DNA of 6,847 nucleotides from JBCCZC01 sp039188505. GTDB taxonomy: Bacteria; Pseudomonadota; Gammaproteobacteria; Xanthomonadales; SZUA-38. The stretch spans positions 1 through 6,847 of the forward strand of contig JBCCZC010000317.1 in NCBI GenBank assembly GCA_039188505.1. The letters run 5' to 3'. Position numbers and translations under genes: made by a program. The notes beneath the pieces were generated by a model, which saw only the letters and a program-made list of their open reading frames with translations, was not told where the DNA came from and did no database searches. Below, piece after piece: positions 5,450 to 6,847 of the stretch. Numbering within the stretch: the first letter of the stretch is position 1; each line of letters begins with the position of its first letter.

Positions 5450-6793
5450 ATGAGTGATGTCCTTGGTTCGGGCACGCCGCAGCTCGACCGGCGGCGCTTT
5501 CTCCGGCACGGCTCGCTCCTCTCCCTCGGAGCGATCGCGGGCGTCAATCCGTTGCATGCCTGGAGCGTCGAGGACGGTGTGCTGCGTGTCCGCGGCTATG
5601 CCGATCTGAAGGCCCTGGATCCGGCCTACATGCTCTCGGGGGCAGAGGGTCTCATCGGCAACACGATCTACCGCAATCTCGTGCGCTTTCGGCCCGGGGA
5701 CAACTGGGACTGGGCCCTCGACGCCGCTGAGTATTTCGAGCAGCTCGACGACACGCGCTACGCTTTTCGATTGCGTCCCGGCATCCAGCACTCGGGCGGC
5801 TTCGGCGAAATGACTGCCGAGGACGTGAAGGTCTCCCTGGAGCGCATCGCCGATCCCGCGAACAACTCGCCGAACCGGCCGGACCTGGGCCCCCTGGACC
5901 GGGTCGACGTGCACGATCGGTACTCGGGCACCATCGTTCTCGCATCGCCCTATGCGGCGTTTATCCCGATCGCCCTCTGCGCGGCCTCCGGCGCCATTCT
6001 CTCGAAGCAGGCGCTGGAATCCGTTGGCGGGCGCTTCGCCATCGAACCGCCGAGCTGCTCCGGGCCGTACCGATTCGTGAGCTGGCAGGCCCAGCGCCGA
6101 ACGGTGCTTGATCGAAACCCCGCATGGGACGGAGAGCCCGGGCCGTTTCGGGAAATCCATATCCACGCGCTCCCGGACATCAAGGCGGGCGAGCTGGCCT
6201 ACGAGGCCGGCGCGCTGGATTTCACCCAGGTTTCCGTGGAGTCGGTGGACGTCTTCCGCCGTCAGCCGCCGCCGAACAGCCGCCTGGATGTCATCCCTTC
6301 GCTGCGCTACTACTGGATCGGCATCAACCAGGAGCATCCGAAGCTGACCGACCCCCGGGTACGCCGGGCGATCCAGTATGGGATCGACGTGGAGGCGGTC
6401 ATCCAGGCCGCCTGGTTCGGACTCGCCGAGCCGGCCACCGGCATCATTGCGCCGGGCCTGATCGGCCACCGGAGCGCTGCCGACACACCGCTGGCGGGTG
6501 ATCCCGACCAGGCGCGGCGCCTGCTGGATGAAGCGGGTGTGGAGCGGCCGTTCCGGCTGCGGCTCTCGACCAAGTCGGACGCGCTCGAGGCGACGGCTGG
6601 GCAGGTCATCCAATGGTCGCTCGGCAAGATCGGCATCGAGATCGATCTGGATCTGCAGGACAACGCCACGCTGATCACCATGGGCCAGGAGTCGGCGGGT
6701 GATCGCTGGAAGGACCTCCAGCTCCATCTCCAGAGCTTTTTCATGCTCGGAGATCCCTACTATGCGACCGCCTGGTACCAGGCGGTCGCATAG
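5450..6793 (+). CDS. ABC transporter substrate-binding protein, family 5 (peptide/nickel type), Tat-exported; 3' end false
   Basis: This is a periplasmic solute-binding protein (SBP_bac_5 fold) that captures peptides, nickel complexes or similar solutes for an ABC importer. The N-terminus has a Tat signal, DRRRFLRHG (R14-R15, F17, L18) followed by a hydrophobic stretch to about 33, with possible cleavage after LHA (35-37). Typical family segments follow: LRVRGYADLKALDPAY near 45-60, YAFRLRPGIQHSGG, then MTAEDVKVSLERI, GPYRFVSW, and a late SFFMLGDPYYATAW just before the edge. Reliable sequence ends at W442. Residues from 443 and the TAG at 6791-6793 come from the second arm of the end palindrome, so the real protein continues beyond the window (the family is usually about 500-540 residues). 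The ribosome site is weak (GGTGG 4 nt upstream). Permease and ATPase genes would be expected downstream. Ligand unknown. Confidence 0.88.
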   Translation: MSDVLGSGTPQLDRRRFLRHGSLLSLGAIAGVNPLHAWSVEDGVLRVRGYADLKALDPAYMLSGAEGLIGNTIYRNLVRFRPGDNWDWALDAAEYFEQLDDTRYAFRLRPGIQHSGGFGEMTAEDVKVSLERIADPANNSPNRPDLGPLDRVDVHDRYSGTIVLASPYAAFIPIALCAASGAILSKQALESVGGRFAIEPPSCSGPYRFVSWQAQRRTVLDRNPAWDGEPGPFREIHIHALPDIKAGELAYEAGALDFTQVSVESVDVFRRQPPPNSRLDVIPSLRYYWIGINQEHPKLTDPRVRRAIQYGIDVEAVIQAAWFGLAEPATGIIAPGLIGHRSAADTPLAGDPDQARRLLDEAGVERPFRLRLSTKSDALEATAGQVIQWSLGKIGIEIDLDLQDNATLITMGQESAGDRWKDLQLHLQSFFMLGDPYYATAWYQAVA

Positions 6794-6847
6794 TAGGGAT
6801 CTCCGAGCATGAAAAAGCTCTGGAGATGGAGCTGGAGGTCCTTCCAG
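6706..6847. repeat. Perfect 142-bp palindrome at the sequence end (two 71-bp arms, no spacer)
   Basis: Bases 6777-6847 are the exact reverse complement of 6706-6776, with the axis in the middle of GGTACC (6774-6779). The left arm is ordinary coding sequence of the solute-binding protein and fits its family, so the right arm is a mirrored copy. A perfect spacerless repeat that ends precisely at the last base is expected from a fold-back read or from an assembler closing on its own reverse strand. The 142-bp length equals 141+1, which would fit a de Bruijn graph edge at k=141. That last point is inference about the assembly method. Confidence 0.97.

Noticed and set aside
5439..5453. Four-codon mini-frame (MVVA) overlapping the solute-binding protein start as ATGA
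   Set aside because: The only good Shine-Dalgarno (GGGAGG, 5414-5419) is 19 nt upstream, too far for this start; probably chance.
5426..6727. Minus-strand frame of 433 codons antiparallel to the solute-binding protein
   Set aside because: The plus strand has a clear Tat signal and SBP_bac_5 motifs throughout; the opposite frame has no recognisable domain.
6706..6847. Palindrome as a hairpin telomere or a transcription terminator
   Set aside because: It lies inside coding sequence of a conserved family, has no loop, is perfect over 71 bp and stops at the last base, all of which favour an assembly or library artefact.

Overview
The window is a high-G+C (roughly two-thirds GC), densely packed bacterial segment. 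Twin-arginine (Tat) export signals, an isoquinoline-1-oxidoreductase-type molybdenum hydroxylase, an AraC regulator with an arabinose-binding-type N-terminus and a family 5 ABC solute-binding protein suggest a proteobacterium, probably alphaproteobacterial. Genus cannot be told from this sequence. The right-hand end shows signs of being the end of an assembled contig.

Layout. Positions 1-257 (minus) hold the start of an AraC-family regulator that runs off the left edge and begins at a GTG codon. After about 180 bp of intergenic DNA, a two-gene plus-strand operon follows: a [2Fe-2S] subunit (439-900) and, overlapping by ATGA, a Tat-exported molybdopterin subunit (897-3134). Together they form an IorAB-like dehydrogenase, and the divergent AraC gene is its likely regulator. 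A 176-bp convergent gap (3135-3310) carries a short repeat-like stretch.

Next is a minus-strand group of four small genes, read from right to left: a GNAT acetyltransferase (5227-4811), a second GNAT (4814-4296, ATGA overlap), a VOC/glyoxalase-like protein (4276-3854) and a third GNAT (3727-3311). Just upstream of the first GNAT, on the same strand, is a 31-codon reading frame (5330-5235). It looks like the decayed first strand-helix unit of a short-chain dehydrogenase whose remaining body is gone. A plus-strand Tat-exported family 5 solute-binding protein (5450 onward) then runs to the right edge.

Right edge. The last 142 bp (6706-6847) are a perfect spacerless palindrome with two 71-bp arms centred on GGTACC. 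It lies inside the solute-binding-protein gene, and its second arm supplies that gene's apparent stop codon. The simplest explanation is an assembly or library fold-back at a contig end. The solute-binding protein should therefore be read as 3'-truncated.

I see no convincing undescribed multi-gene system. The most useful non-obvious points are the end palindrome and the false stop it creates, the short-chain dehydrogenase relic, the GTG-started partial AraC gene, and the small hyphenated palindrome between the AraC gene and the oxidoreductase operon.
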